From Paralvinella palmiformis (lineage: Eukaryota; Annelida; Polychaeta; Terebellida; Alvinellidae), in contig JAODUP010000519.1 in assembly GCA_025642065.1 (NCBI GenBank), forward strand, positions 447,001-511,000: a stretch of 64,000 bases of DNA, given 5' to 3'. Of the stretch, positions 24,930 through 35,760 are shown one piece after another. A program made the translations under genes and the position numbers. Under the pieces are notes generated by a model. It was not told the DNA's origin, made no database searches, and worked only from the letters and a program-made list of their open reading frames with translations. How positions within the stretch are numbered: the first letter of the stretch is position 1; each line of letters starts with the position of its first letter.

Positions 24930-25503
24930 TTGACATCACAGTGGAAATAACAAGTGAAATAAGCAGAGCAGAATCACTTGCAAAATTGCATAAATGCATC
25001 TCTGATATTAGATCATGGATTGGCAGCAACCTTCTGAAACTCAATGACAATGAAACTGATGCATTCATTCCGGCATCACCCCGCTATCTCCACGCTGTTT
25101 CAGACAATGTTGTGGATGTTGGTGATGCATCGATCAATATCATCAAGCCAGTTTGTCAGGAACCTCGGAGTCACGTTTGATCAAATACTGACTACGAAAC
25201 AGCACATAACCCATATATGTAAATCATCATTCATCCAACTACTATAAGCATTAGATGTTTGAAACCCCCATTTATCTGCTGATGCCCTCAAGACTGTGGC
25301 ACATGCGTTCATTGCATCGATGACAGATTATGACAACTGATTGCTTATAGAAATACAAGACAGGTTTCTTAACCAACTGTAACCGTAACGCATACAGAAC
25401 TGTACTGAACTTCTGGTGACAAATACACACAAGTACTCTCACGTACAGCCTGTACTTAAACGTCTGCATTGGTTTACTAGTGAAACAGGTTTTCACTTTT
25501 CTC
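24930..25503 (+). pseudogene. LINE reverse transcriptase C-terminal remnant (CR1/L2-like)
   Basis: Translation gives RT thumb-type sequence: LKLNDNETD, then in another frame VRNLGVTFDQ and THICKSS, then in a third SMTDYDN, PVLKRLHW. These are the usual C-terminal landmarks of CR1/L2-like non-LTR reverse transcriptases. At least two frameshifts and several stops make it dead. At about 25503 it changes abruptly into a different LINE sequence, which suggests a nested or adjacent insertion. Confidence 0.72.
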
Positions 25504-26340
25504 TAGTTGTCATAGAACTGTGGACAGAGATGTTGGATTCTGGTGACCCAGTTGATGCCATCTATCTCGATTTCAGCAAAGCATTTGATAAAATATATCG
25601 ACGTGTCCTCACTGAACAAGACTGTATAGAGCTGCAAGCAGATCTTATAAAATTGGTAGATTGGTCAAGTAAGTGGCAGATGAAGTTCAATGCAGATAAA
25701 TGCAGTCCTGCATCTAGGTCATAGTAACAAGAAGGCTGGTTACAAGATGAGGAGTGTCGAGCTGCAGTCAACTCCAGTAGAAAGGGATCTAGGAATGTTT
25801 GTTGATGATGCTCTCAAGTTCCGGGATCATGTATCTTACGCTGTAAACAAGGCCAGTAGACTACCGCGACTATTCGTGACTCTTGTCAGACCCCACCTGG
25901 AGTATGGGAATATCATATGGCACCCAGATATCGGATTGATAAGATACAAATTGAGAAAATCCAGAGGCGAGCGACTAAGTTAATACCTCACCTGAGACAT
26001 CTATCATACGAGGAAAGGCTACAAGCCCTTAAATTACCATCACTGGATTTTAGACGTCGCCGTGGAGATATGATCCAAGTGTTCAAGATCATAAATGGGT
26101 TGGATCGGCTTGATCTTGAGATATTTTTTTCTTAGAGCGGAAGGAAGTTGTACCAGGGGGCACAAGGACAAGTTACTCATGCGTCACCGTAGGCTTGAAA
26201 TTCGCAAGAACGTGTGCAGCTAAAGAATAGTCCAAGACTGGAATTCACTCTCTGAAGGAACTGTAGCAGCCACTACCCTCAATATGTTTAAATCTAGGCT
26301 TGATAAACAGTGGCAGACAATAACATATGGGGCACCATAG
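25504..26340 (+). pseudogene. Second LINE reverse transcriptase remnant, internally deleted
   Basis: It starts with AIYLDFSKAFDKI, an RT palm motif, and continues LIKLVDWSSKWQMKFNADKC, ERDLGMFVDD, SYAVNKASRLPR, LVRPHLEYGNIIW and LDFRRRRGDMIQVFKIING, in order for an RT C-terminus. The catalytic (Y/F)ADD box that should lie between the first two is absent: RRVL runs straight into EQDCIELQAD. Frameshifts occur at about 25720 and 25950. The end keeps a degraded LDKQW tail. Confidence 0.75.
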
Positions 26341-26677
26341 GCGTGAAGAGCGGAATACAAGACAGGCTCAGCTTTATATTCCGTAGTTTGATATTCCGAT
26401 ATTCCTAATTGATGAGCCTAAATAACGCACGGACACCCCTAGGGACGTTAATAAAGTATTTTATAATTGCATTTGGATTCGAGACCTTATATATATATAT
26501 GCTGTCTAATAAAATTTATCAACAAATTCACTTCCATTGTTATCAGATAGTATATGTTTTCTTTCAGGTTTTGGTACCGTCATGAATCAGGCAGTTAATG
26601 TGCCGTTCGCTAGATGGCATTACTGTGCCTTACTGTTTATCATCAGGGGACAACAAAGACATTAGTACTAGGCTGTT

Positions 26678-27374
26678 GTTACGTATCCGAGCATCGGAAT
26701 CGTGTTCGTTGGTGATAAAGATCCGAGCATTCAGCATCCGAACTATATGCATCGTCAATATTATTATAAATCTGAGCAATTTCATGATCATTTTTTATTT
26801 GCTCGCATCGGTGTCAGTGACGGGAGCGTAGTTGTAATTACTAAATTTACTAAAGATATTAGATTAAGTCTATTAATAAACATTATCGTTAGATTAAAAA
26901 GAAAATCTGACATTTATAAGAAATTTATGCATTATTTTATGATTCCTGCTGCCAAGGAAATATTATTTTCTACAGGTATACTATTTATTCACTTTTTTAT
27001 TCTAAGTGGGATTTTTCCAAAGGCGGTATTTTTTCCGTGAGATTTTCAGATTTGGTCAAATTCAAAGACATTTCCAGGACCGGGAAAATGAATTTGTTAT
27101 AGTCCACGTTTTCTAGGATATCTGGGAACCACGATTATTTGTAAAGCAGCATGGCTGTTCTATCGATCATCTATTAATTTCTTTGATTTTCGTTTGTACC
27201 TAATCAAAACTATCAAAAGCACCTTCTACTTTCAACCCAAATATAACTACTACATATACTCGGCCTCCATATTTGAGCGGGAGTAATAGGAAACGAGGAA
27301 TAATTGGCGCATGCGCATTGAGTGCTCGGACCTATAACGCTGAGGTACAGGGTTCCGATGCTCAGATACGTAAC
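26678..27374. mobile_element. Possible small inverted-repeat element
   Basis: A 22-base sequence at 26678-26699 (starting GTTACGTATC) reappears inverted at 27353-27374 with one mismatch. No target duplication was recognised and the 650 bases between hold no known gene. It could be the core of a MITE or chance. Confidence 0.35.
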
Positions 27375-28260
27375 CACTTCGTTAATACTATTAAACAGTC
27401 TCCATACTGTCGTGCTGCTGTCAAATATCTAAATTATAATAAACGCTTAATTGTAGAGAGATGAAACAAGTTTTGATTATTACTGTCTCCCCAACAGTAT
27501 TTATAAGCAAAAAATAACAGTTCGGTCGCTATTAAAGCAGAAACGTAGGGAAAGTTTATGTATAGGCGGTGGCTTTCCCATAGTGTTTCTTCAATACACA
27601 TCGTTGGCCATTTATAATAATATCGAAAATAGACAATACAGTTGTAACACTGTCATTTCACCAGGACAATTCAGAGATATCTTCAATGATTTATTTTATT
27701 TGTGGTCATTTTCCGTGTAGCATCGTCTAGCAGTAGGCTCATGGCGCATGCGCACGTCAGTGATAATGCTTCGCCATAGATGGCATAATTCTAATAAACA
27801 AACGGGTGTGCTATTTGGATCGAAAATACTGATCAAATTGAAGACATATTGTGATACACAAAAGTATTGTTTGATAGAGCAATAATCCGGCATTGATATA
27901 TTGCATTTGGGTATTATTTCTCGTGAATTAGCGCGAACCATGAGTTGATTTTAAAATGTTAACAGACCCCGTCTGTCGCCATTTTAATTTTCAAGCGATC
28001 ACCGATACTAGCGGACTTCGCTAAAGAAGTATTTACTCACATTTTTTTTCCACAATAACAACATTTAATAATGGAATATGCTGAACAACAAGAAACTAAT
28101 CTATCACCAGAAGTATTTTCCTATCTGAATTCCAATTGTATTACGCAGTATATCGTTGTTCAAACTAAGATGTTCAGAACAAAAATCCAGCCTACATTGA
28201 AAACCATGAAGCTCCGCCTCCGCTGCTCTGTACGGTGACCCGAAGTGTAAAAGCAATTCG

Positions 28261-28548
28261 TTGTCAACCGTTATTCACCGTGACATAAAACCTGTATATC
28301 CGTCAGTTAATGGACCATCGGATGAAACTGTCGACCTGTTGTTCCGGAACTTTAGACCAATGTCAGAAACAACCCGCCCTAAGGATCCATCACTAACCAT
28401 AATGTGGAGTACTTCTGGAAAGCTTAATGCGCATAAAATATGGACACCAAATCACTCCGTGCCGTTAAATCGTCAGGGCGTTGTCAAGATCCAAGGAAAT
28501 ATATGGCAAGAGTGGTTTGATACGTGCAGACACAAGTTTTGCTTTTGA
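28261..28548 (+). pseudogene. Unrecognised 95-codon frame next to the MULE remnant
   Basis: Open from 28261 to a TGA at 28546-28548. The composition looks protein-like (TVDLLFRNFRPMSETTRPKD, GNIWQEWFDTCRHKF) but I do not recognise it. It is on the same strand and just upstream of the MULE-like piece, so it may be another part of that element. Confidence 0.3.
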
Positions 28549-28626
28549 AGAAATGGCTAATTCGATTAATTCATAATATATAGACGAATATTCTCAATTT
28601 ATTACCTACTACATTACGCGTATTAA

Positions 28627-29165
28627 AAAAAAATAGTTAACCAGAATGTAGTTCGATCAGTGCAATCAAATAGCAAACGAAAAACAGATAAATTATGGAG
28701 AAATAACAATTCTGAATCTATGAATCATGTCATTAAACAGGCCATTAAATGGAAGCCCCAACAATTGCCGAATCCTCAGTTCGAATGCATGACCTTAGAT
28801 CAGCATTGTACGGCGTAGGCAGCTACCGCCCGTGCCACGATTATCGGCGATTTAACGTGCATCCAGATCAATGGCCCGCGATTTCAGAAGCGACAAAACA
28901 AGATAAATTTAAGAAATTTCTATGCAGCAAACCACCAAAGATTTCAAAAATACAATCGTCCGATGGTACTTTAGTTATACCAAAGGTAGGGAAATTAGCA
29001 AAAAAGCCAATGCAAATAAAACGACATATGTCTTTGTCGTGTAGTCTTAATACTGAGATGAACATACTTATAAATGTTAGGAACAAAACGTTCACTAACC
29101 ATGTTTACACGTCTACGTTCTTCTTATTGCGTTTATCACAAATTAATGTAATTTGCGCTGGTTAA
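28627..29165 (+). pseudogene. MULE-type transposase remnant
   Basis: One frame (about 28630-28800) gives KLWRNNNSESMNHVIKQAIK then WKPQQLP. The NN.SES.N..(I/L)K pattern is the conserved C-terminal part of Mutator-like transposases. A frameshift leads to the frame at 28749-29165 with LRSALYGVGSYRPCHDYRRF and EATKQDKFKKFL. The element edges are not visible. An alternative is a domesticated MULE-derived gene, but the frameshift argues against this. Confidence 0.5.
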
Positions 29166-29330
29166 GATATTATTTGATAACAAAGCATGTGAATTTGTTG
29201 ATAAATTCGACCAGGCAGCATATATGTAAGGTCCCAAATCCAAGATACTTTATTATTGTCCATAAGGATGTCCGTGCTGTGTCTGTGCTGTCCGTGCAGT
29301 ATTTAGGCCAACCGCTACTAACCACATAGT

Positions 29331-29692
29331 TCGGTTTTGTTGTTCGGGGAGAATCTCCAGGCTGTCGCTTAATCAGCACAGCCTCTATGTTGGAGTGTTT
29401 GAGAAACCTCCTCCCCCACCACTCACAGGGGAGCAGTACGGAAAGATGGAGCCGAAATACCCTGAGGGTGGTCACTGCCAGAGTGTTTTACGTCCTCAGG
29501 GGGGTTTTTAACTTCCCCCCTTTATTTTAAATAATTCAGTGGAGACGGCAGCGCCATTTAACGTGGTCAGTCACCCACGATGTAGTGAGCCGAGAAATTA
29601 ATCCCTGGAAAAGTTTCGACCTCTTACGGGGTTCGAACCTGCGACCGTTGGCACCAAGTGCCGAGTGCTTAACCGCTAGGCCACCGGAGCTC
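29331..29692 (-). mobile_element. tRNA-derived SINE with 14-base target duplication
   Basis: Reading the - strand: A box TGGCCTAGCGGTTAAG, B box GGTTCGAACCC, then a body with CCAGGGATTAATTTCTCGGC and AAATGGCGCTGCCGTCTCC, ending near CCCCGAACAACAAAA. It is flanked by ACTAACCACATAGT at 29317-29330 and 29693-29706, which fixes both ends. A nearly identical copy lies at 43256-43617. Confidence 0.88.
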
Positions 29693-29711
29693 ACTAACCA
29701 CATAGTACTAG

Positions 29712-31601
29712 CAGAGAGCTTAAATATAGAGAGGCGTTAATCTTGCCGCGCCATGCTGAATTTTGAATCAGTGGCGCCTCCAGCGACCGGAGGTATTTCT
29801 CAGATAAACAAAAGCTCTCTGATTGTCCACAAGTGATCGTGTACATGTATGCGATGGTTGAAATGAATTGCCAATACTAGTACTTTATGTTACATGATCA
29901 CATACTCTTTTATTAATAAACACTTTAATTGTGCACACATGACATCGAAGGAAACGAAGCTCTGAAACTGTAAATAAAGAATTAAGTGATTTCACAGCCC
30001 AGTCAATTAATTCATAGCCTACAATTTGCGATCACTTGACAGCTGATCAGAAAATAATTGAACATGGTTTAGGTTATTTTACAGCTTTGTGTGTGGAAGG
30101 CGTAGTTTTTTAAATGAAAACAGTTAGGTATATGTGAGGTAAATGCATACAAACATACTTTCATCAAGTCAGTTTATCATAGTCCATACATTTTTATTTA
30201 TTTGGATATAGACATATAATGATATATACAGCTATTATAACGCAACCGTAACACAATTCACCATATATCATCATGTCTGTTTATCATATATTAACTAAAA
30301 AAAAAATAATTTCATTTAAAGTCTACACCTCAATAATATAGACCATGCAATATAGGCCTACCCAGCTGAGAACACAGAATATACATGGAATATTAACAAT
30401 GTTTATGTTTGCGTTAAATGCACATAATAACCCAAATTGCTTCCAGCTCTAAACAACCACTACTACAAAAATATGACATTTAGTCCAGATCAGTGAACTG
30501 TTTAAAGTTAGACAGAATATACCCAGAGATGTAATAGCCACATGCATTGACTAATGTAACAAATAACACCAGTAAATCTGTAACCAAGAGATTGGCCTGT
30601 TTACATGGTATCTCATCATCATAGAACTTCAATGACTGAAACAGAACAATACCTTGTAAAATAATGACTTGAACCAAGTGCATACACAATGTGTAAACAT
30701 ATGTTTTCCTTTTTTCAAGTTGGTTAAAGAATTTGATTTGATATACATTTAAGTTATGAAGAGAAATATACCAATTAAAGCACAAGAGCTGAACATTCAA
30801 GTACTAATTCAGGTGCTGGTAATCCTTTTTTTTTGTATTAAGATATGAAATTGGGCTGACAAAATTTCATGGGTTTGATGCCTTGTTTCTTATTTAATTA
30901 ATTTTATAATACCAATTTTCACCATTAATATTTATAAATATTAATTACCATCACAGCTGACCCTGTCTCCTGTATAGGTCTCCTATCTGTTAATACCTTC
31001 CTCTTCCTAGAATAGCATTCTAGATAAGTTTATCTCTTGTCTGGTTCATGAATTCCGTTTCAGTAAAGTGTATCTCATACACTCTACAATTAGTAAATAC
31101 TCAGCTACTTATAATTATTGTAATTAGGGAAAATTATCTGATTATAGTAATGTAATTTTAGAAGTCCAATTATATTATTAACAATAATAAAGTAAAATAT
31201 ACCTCCCGCCCATAGCATCTTCAGTGGCTCCAGTACATGTAACTGTAAACTTATGTATATCTTACATACCCATTTTGTGATTAATAGATTGATACAAATA
31301 TAGGTCTAGATAGATCCTGCTTGGGCCTACTGAATGAGTCATGTCAAATAGGGGCGTGTCTACTTCAAATTCTTATGCTTATTTTTTAAATATCCTTTAT
31401 TAAGTTTTTTTTTTAAAGCCAGATCATATCAAATTTTAACATTAGCTTTCATTTCCTTTCGCGGATGTCTTTGTTTGTGCAAACGAAGGGAGCTGTCCGT
31501 GACAATCTACCTCCGGTTGTTAGGGCCCTGGCGCTCCATGAATTCAAAATGGCGTCCCATGGTCAACGCGAAGTAACACGTCTTGTCATAAATACTCTTT
31601 G
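29712..31601 (-). mobile_element. THAP-type DNA transposon, copy 1 (inverted)
   Basis: It matches 36869-38934 in reverse, both at the ends (CAGAGAGCTTAAATATAGAG at 29712; ...AGTAACACGTCTTGTCATAA near 31590) and inside. Relative to copy 2 it lacks about 65 bases near 31483 that hold the THAP start codon and first Cys residues. I could not find a target duplication for this copy. Confidence 0.7.
30480..30800 (-). pseudogene. C-terminal transposase-like frame in THAP element copy 1
   Basis: A 107-codon open frame on the - strand that matches the copy at 37775-38095 with about 10 changes, most of them conservative. It begins with TTG, so it is more likely an exon than a complete gene: an acceptor TTCTGTTTCAG inside would start the coding part at SLKFYDDEIPCKQAN. 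It contains VNACGYYISGYI, like the Y(I/V)AGYI segment near the C-terminus of P/THAP9-type transposases. Confidence 0.45.
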
Positions 31602-32075
31602 CCAAGAACAAGGCAATATAATAAAAATACAGAATTGATAGCAAAAACAGCTGCGTGTGTGTATGTGTGTCAGTTATTACTCCCCAAAACATGTTTAAAT
31701 TATAAATGCAAAAATACTTATAAATTATTATTAAAACAATATCCTGTTGTTAAATCCTTAGACTACTTATTCAGGAATATGCCGAAGATTGTCATGCCAA
31801 GAACGGGAAATACGACTTTTTATTGATTGCTAGTGCATACAAACCTTTTCCTGTGACCTTTAAGTGCTAATTTACAAGATTATACCTATCTACCGAGTCA
31901 ATCATATCTACTGATATTTACCTCAATGATAGCTGAATTCCAACTGAACTCCTCCAGTATTCGTTCCGGCATCTGAATCTATAAGACTACCATCATGTCC
32001 TCTTGAACACCCCCCCCCCATTGATACAATAAATATCATACTCGTCTGAGATATACTTCATGTTTTTAATTCCAG

Positions 32076-32531
32076 CGGCCACTTAAAGCGCGCTCTGATA
32101 GCTTCGTCACCATCGATCATGGAATATCACTCATCGATCATGGAATATCACTCATCGATCATGGAACTCTTGTTCCTGACCGCTGGATTCATTTTATCGA
32201 CAGCCAAATTCTTCTTCTCGGTCGCCGAGTACGTGCTGTCGGCGATAGGATTCTGGCTGTCGAAACAGGAAACCTTCTAGCCAGCGATCAGTCCCAGTTA
32301 CCGGCCAACCAATTCCAACTGTCGGAAGTCGATTTCTTCCGATGGCTCGGCAAAGTCATCCAATTACTATTTATTGCCGCCTTAATATTAATAATATCAA
32401 TATTCGGGTTATGGTTCGGTACCTTGCGGTATTTCGTATGGGCCGTCGGAGACGTGCCATGGATGAACCTATCATTGTTTGCCATTCTGGGACATTTCAA
32501 GTCGACGACAGCAAGGTCTATGTTTATCTGA
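32076..32531 (+). CDS. Unrecognised 151-codon open frame with a membrane segment
   Basis: The frame has no ATG start but begins right after a good acceptor (TTTTTAATTCCAG) and runs without a stop to a TGA at 32529-32531. It encodes a threefold 7-residue repeat IDHGISL, a polar region (VRAVGDRILAVETGNLLASD), then a strong hydrophobic stretch (VIQLLFIAALILIISIFGLW) followed by YFVWAVGDVPW. The region is GC-richer than its flanks. I do not recognise a family. Its position between two transposon copies and next to gypsy debris makes an element-borne gene as likely as a host exon. A longer ORF in another frame overlaps at 32342-32656. Confidence 0.3.
   Translation, partial: RPLKARSDSFVTIDHGISLIDHGISLIDHGTLVPDRWIHFIDSQILLLGRRVRAVGDRILAVETGNLLASDQSQLPANQFQLSEVDFFRWLGKVIQLLFIAALILIISIFGLWFGTLRYFVWAVGDVPWMNLSLFAILGHFKSTTARSMFI
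32113..32166. repeat. 21-base tandem repeat, about 2.5 copies
   Basis: Units of CGATCATGGAATATCACTCAT. The unit is a multiple of three and lies inside the 32076-32531 frame, giving the IDHGISL repeats. Confidence 0.9.
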
Positions 32532-32744
32532 CCGTGAAACATTTCGCGTTCAGCGCAGGCCTGTTGCTGTTCAGATCTGGATACCTGTTAGCGATTGTAG
32601 ATTCACGGATAAACATCATATTGTCAGCCATAAACTCGTCATTGGCCGAATGGTAAGGTTTCTCTTTAACGTCTTCTCCCATTTGTGATAAATGTATTCA
32701 TATTTTTAACGTAGAAGCATTGCAACCGCAATATGAAACATAAT

Positions 32745-33030
32745 AATAATAATAATGTATATTTAATAAAGGGTCCTTACTAGCAGGAGCCATTCAAAGG
32801 CGCTGTACAAATAATAGGTAATATAATAATACCCCAAATAATATATATGTAAAAACCCTGTAATGGTCTAAAAGATAATAATTATTTATCTATGAAAGCG
32901 ACCTTGAATAGGTGTTTTTTTAGAAGAGATTAAAATTTTCATATGCCGAGAGTTAACCAGGACGAATGATACGACTAGCGAGTGAAAGCTTTCTAAAAAT
33001 CGTTGTACTTGACTTTCCCAATAAATTCCT
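32745..33030 (-). mobile_element. LINE 3' end fragment (inverse of the 19.6 kb copy)
   Basis: On the - strand it reads ...GTACAGCGCCTTTGAATGGC, TCCTGCTAGTAAGGACCC, then TTTATTAAATATAC and an (ATT)n tail. It is the same family as 19640-19862. Confidence 0.7.
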
Positions 33031-33739
33031 ATTTGTTTTAGGGTTATAGGATGTGGTATCGGACTGGCTAATGTTTATAATCTGTGCTTGGCGATCAGTG
33101 ATACGCAACTAATAATAATAATAATAACAACAGTAATTCTCACATAAAGAATATAATTCGACTATCATGTTTACGTTCAGTGTGCGTTTGATAACCAACA
33201 TGAAACGGTGCCAGACCATTTAACTACAACAGCGCATACGAAATACAAATACATACAACATCCCATCAAGTTAAACATTAACAACTTAAGTGACAACCGG
33301 TGTACAACGTTGTACTTACACCGGGCGTTACTAAAATAATGGTGCCTACCGGGCGTCTAGAAATATATATATAACTTAACTAATCAGAACAAACCTGAAT
33401 TTTGTGACGTAGAGTTATCAAAAAGGCCGATTTGATATCGCTTTCCTGGGGATAACGTGCCAAGATAATAAACCACGAATGAATACTGTTAGAAAAAAGA
33501 CGCCCTTGTAAGAGCAATTTCCGAAGAAGATTACGAGAGTGTAGGAAGATCGAAATTGTATGAATTCTTGAGGGCAAATCATAGAACTTTGAAGCCCCGA
33601 GGCAAATTTTGTTGCAGATTGTCGCGAGGAAATGCCATGTTGGATGGATGCATCTTTTGTTCTTGGAAGTCATAAGAAGTTATTGCTTGGTCGGGGTACT
33701 TGTTAAACGCTGGGCCCTGTTGATACGGTGGAAACCTGC

Positions 33740-35230
33740 GAACAAGAGAGACTATCAAATGCTGTTTGGCTGTTTAACTAAATATCACAAGGCAGTATGA
33801 GATCAAACTACGTCTTGACTCCCAATTGTTCGCGATCACAACACCGCGGCGAGTTTCAAACCCACTGCCGGAGACAAAGTGAGTAGTAATCTCGAACAAG
33901 TGGAAGATTCGCAAGGTAACAAATTCAAATACTGAAGGAAAGAAGACAAGGCTCAGAACATGAACTTGGCTAAACTGAATAAAAGCGAACAAAGAGCGTA
34001 CAAACTCGATCTCCTCTTGATCAGACACTAGGTAGACATGCAAAGGCAAATGCGTTCAGGAAACTAGACGCCAATTCCAATTTTTGACCCAGCTCTTAAA
34101 CACGTTCATCACCCCATTTGGGAGATTCAGCTTTCGAAGGATCCCCTTAGTTTGAGATTACGGCGGCACCCGAGTATTTCTAGAAGAGAATGAATATTTG
34201 CACGATAGACAAGATCATCATCATCTTTGAAGACCCCTGGGAAAAGCATCACGCAAGGGTGCAAGATGTGCTCAATTGTCGGGAAGAAATCGGGATGATG
34301 TTGCCCTTTGGAAAGTATGACGAAATACAGCGTGTCATGCAGAGGTGAAACGAAAGCTAGGTTATACACCTGTTTTAGCTCTACATGACTCTAAACAAGA
34401 GAAAATATTATCTGGCGACGTATCATTAATTGGGGTTATGAGTAATTCTCCTGCGAATACACGAAGAAACGATGCGTCCAGTAGCATATACCTCCAGGGT
34501 GATGGTAGCCACTGAACAAATATATTATCATATAGAAAAAGAAGCTTTGACGATGACGTGTATTCTAGAAGCATTATCAGATTACATGTATGGGATGCAG
34601 TTCCACGAAAAAACAGACCGTAAGCCGTTGGTGTGTTTGTTAAGGTGAAAGAAAATCATAGACGAGGTGACTAAGAATCGAACGATTCCGCATGCGATTG
34701 ATGCGGTATGCATACACTGTTAGTCGTGTACACGGGAAGGATCTAATCGCATCAGATGTTCTGACCCGCTCTCCTTCGTTAATGATTTACTGCTTAAATG
34801 GATGGCCAATCCAAGCTTCTCTGCCACAAACTATGATGCCGTGCTGGCAAGTCCAGAACGAACTGACTATCTAGCAGGTACTTTTGTTGAAGGGAGTGAG
34901 ACTTTATAATTCCCAGGGCGTGGAAAAGCGTCGTTGGTTGGGAGCCAAGTCTTTAAATTTGTGGCCACGGGCTGAGTAAGCAGCTAGAAGAAGCTGTACA
35001 TTTATATATAGGCAATGATGCCTTCAGAATGAAGGCAATGAAACCCTTCCAAACGATTGGAAAAGAGATGTTCGTCCACAAGAGGGAGTACTTACCTACT
35101 CGTTGTGGTCTACTACTCAAGCTACGTAGAAATCGGCAAAACTGGACGCTATCGCTTCATCAGATGTCAGTAACCATTTGAGGTCAATCTTTGAGCGGCA
35201 AACCATCTGTCTGATTACCTTCTTGCAATA
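33740..35230 (+). pseudogene. Ty3/gypsy retrotransposon pol remnant
   Basis: Landmarks appear in order but in shifting frames: YEIKLRLDSQ and FAITTPRRV (start of RT, near 33800), KLDANSNF, TTF-like ITPFGRFSFRR (near 34110), then RNase H-type IEKEALTM and DYMYGMQFHEKTDRKPLVCL (near 34530-34650), LMRYAYTVSRVHGKDLIASD (near 34700), and an integrase-like start. Many stops and frameshifts make it an old, dead copy. No LTRs were recognised. I give landmarks only and have not rebuilt the protein. Confidence 0.72.
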
Positions 35231-35309
35231 AATAAACTACAAAATGATAACATCATGTTAATGAAGATAACTATGGGATAGCCAAGGCAAGGCACCGTCA
35301 TACATATAC

Positions 35310-35312
35310 CCC

Positions 35313-35365
<53 letters not shown>
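35310..35365. repeat. (CT)n(TA)n microsatellite
   Basis: A (CT)n run passes into (TA)n, between the gypsy and LINE remnants. Confidence 0.9.
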
Positions 35366-35370
<5 letters not shown>

Positions 35371-35399
35371 AATAATTGCTAAAATCCTAAAATTGCTAT

Positions 35400-35760
35400 A
35401 GGAAGCATGGATAATAGTTATTAAGGTTCTCGAGAGTTTGATAAGCATTAGTGCAGAGATTGAAAATAATGCGAGATTGAACAGGCAGCCGGTGAAGATA
35501 TTTCAGAAGTGGAACCTAATGGGAAAACCGAGGAGACCGTGTAACAACCCTATCTAAGCAGTTCTGAACATACTGAAGTTTTAGAATATCCTTAGATGCA
35601 ATGTTATAAAGAAGAGAGTTGCAGTAATCATGCCTACTAGTAATGAGTGCTGTAGCAATGGTTTTTGGCGAGTGGAAGAGAAAGATAGCGCCGAATACGG
35701 CGAAGGTCACGAATATGGCAGAAGCTGCAGCGACATGTCACATTTCTGTTGTCTTAATTT
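35400..35760 (-). pseudogene. LINE reverse transcriptase C-terminal remnant (CR1/L2-like)
   Basis: On the - strand: SRHDYCNSLLYNI, LKLQYVQNCLDRVVTRSPRF and LLKYLHWLPVQSRI, the standard C-terminal RT landmarks. It is the same broad family as the piece at 24.93 kb. The LINE 3' tail at 32.75 kb on the same strand could belong to it, split by the gypsy remnant. Confidence 0.75.

Noticed and set aside
29335..29697. True tRNA gene at the B-box sequence (also at 43.6, 52.9, 57.7, 58.8, 62.1 kb)
   Set aside because: The A and B boxes are followed by long non-tRNA bodies, no clover-leaf closes properly, and target duplications surround several copies: these are SINEs.
30480..30800. Intact 106-residue gene
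   Set aside because: The frame has no ATG at its start (TTG after a stop) and holds an internal splice acceptor, so a stand-alone protein is unlikely.
32076..32531. Caveolin-like protein
   Set aside because: The hydrophobic stretch followed by WAV looked slightly similar, but the caveolin signature and scaffolding region are absent.
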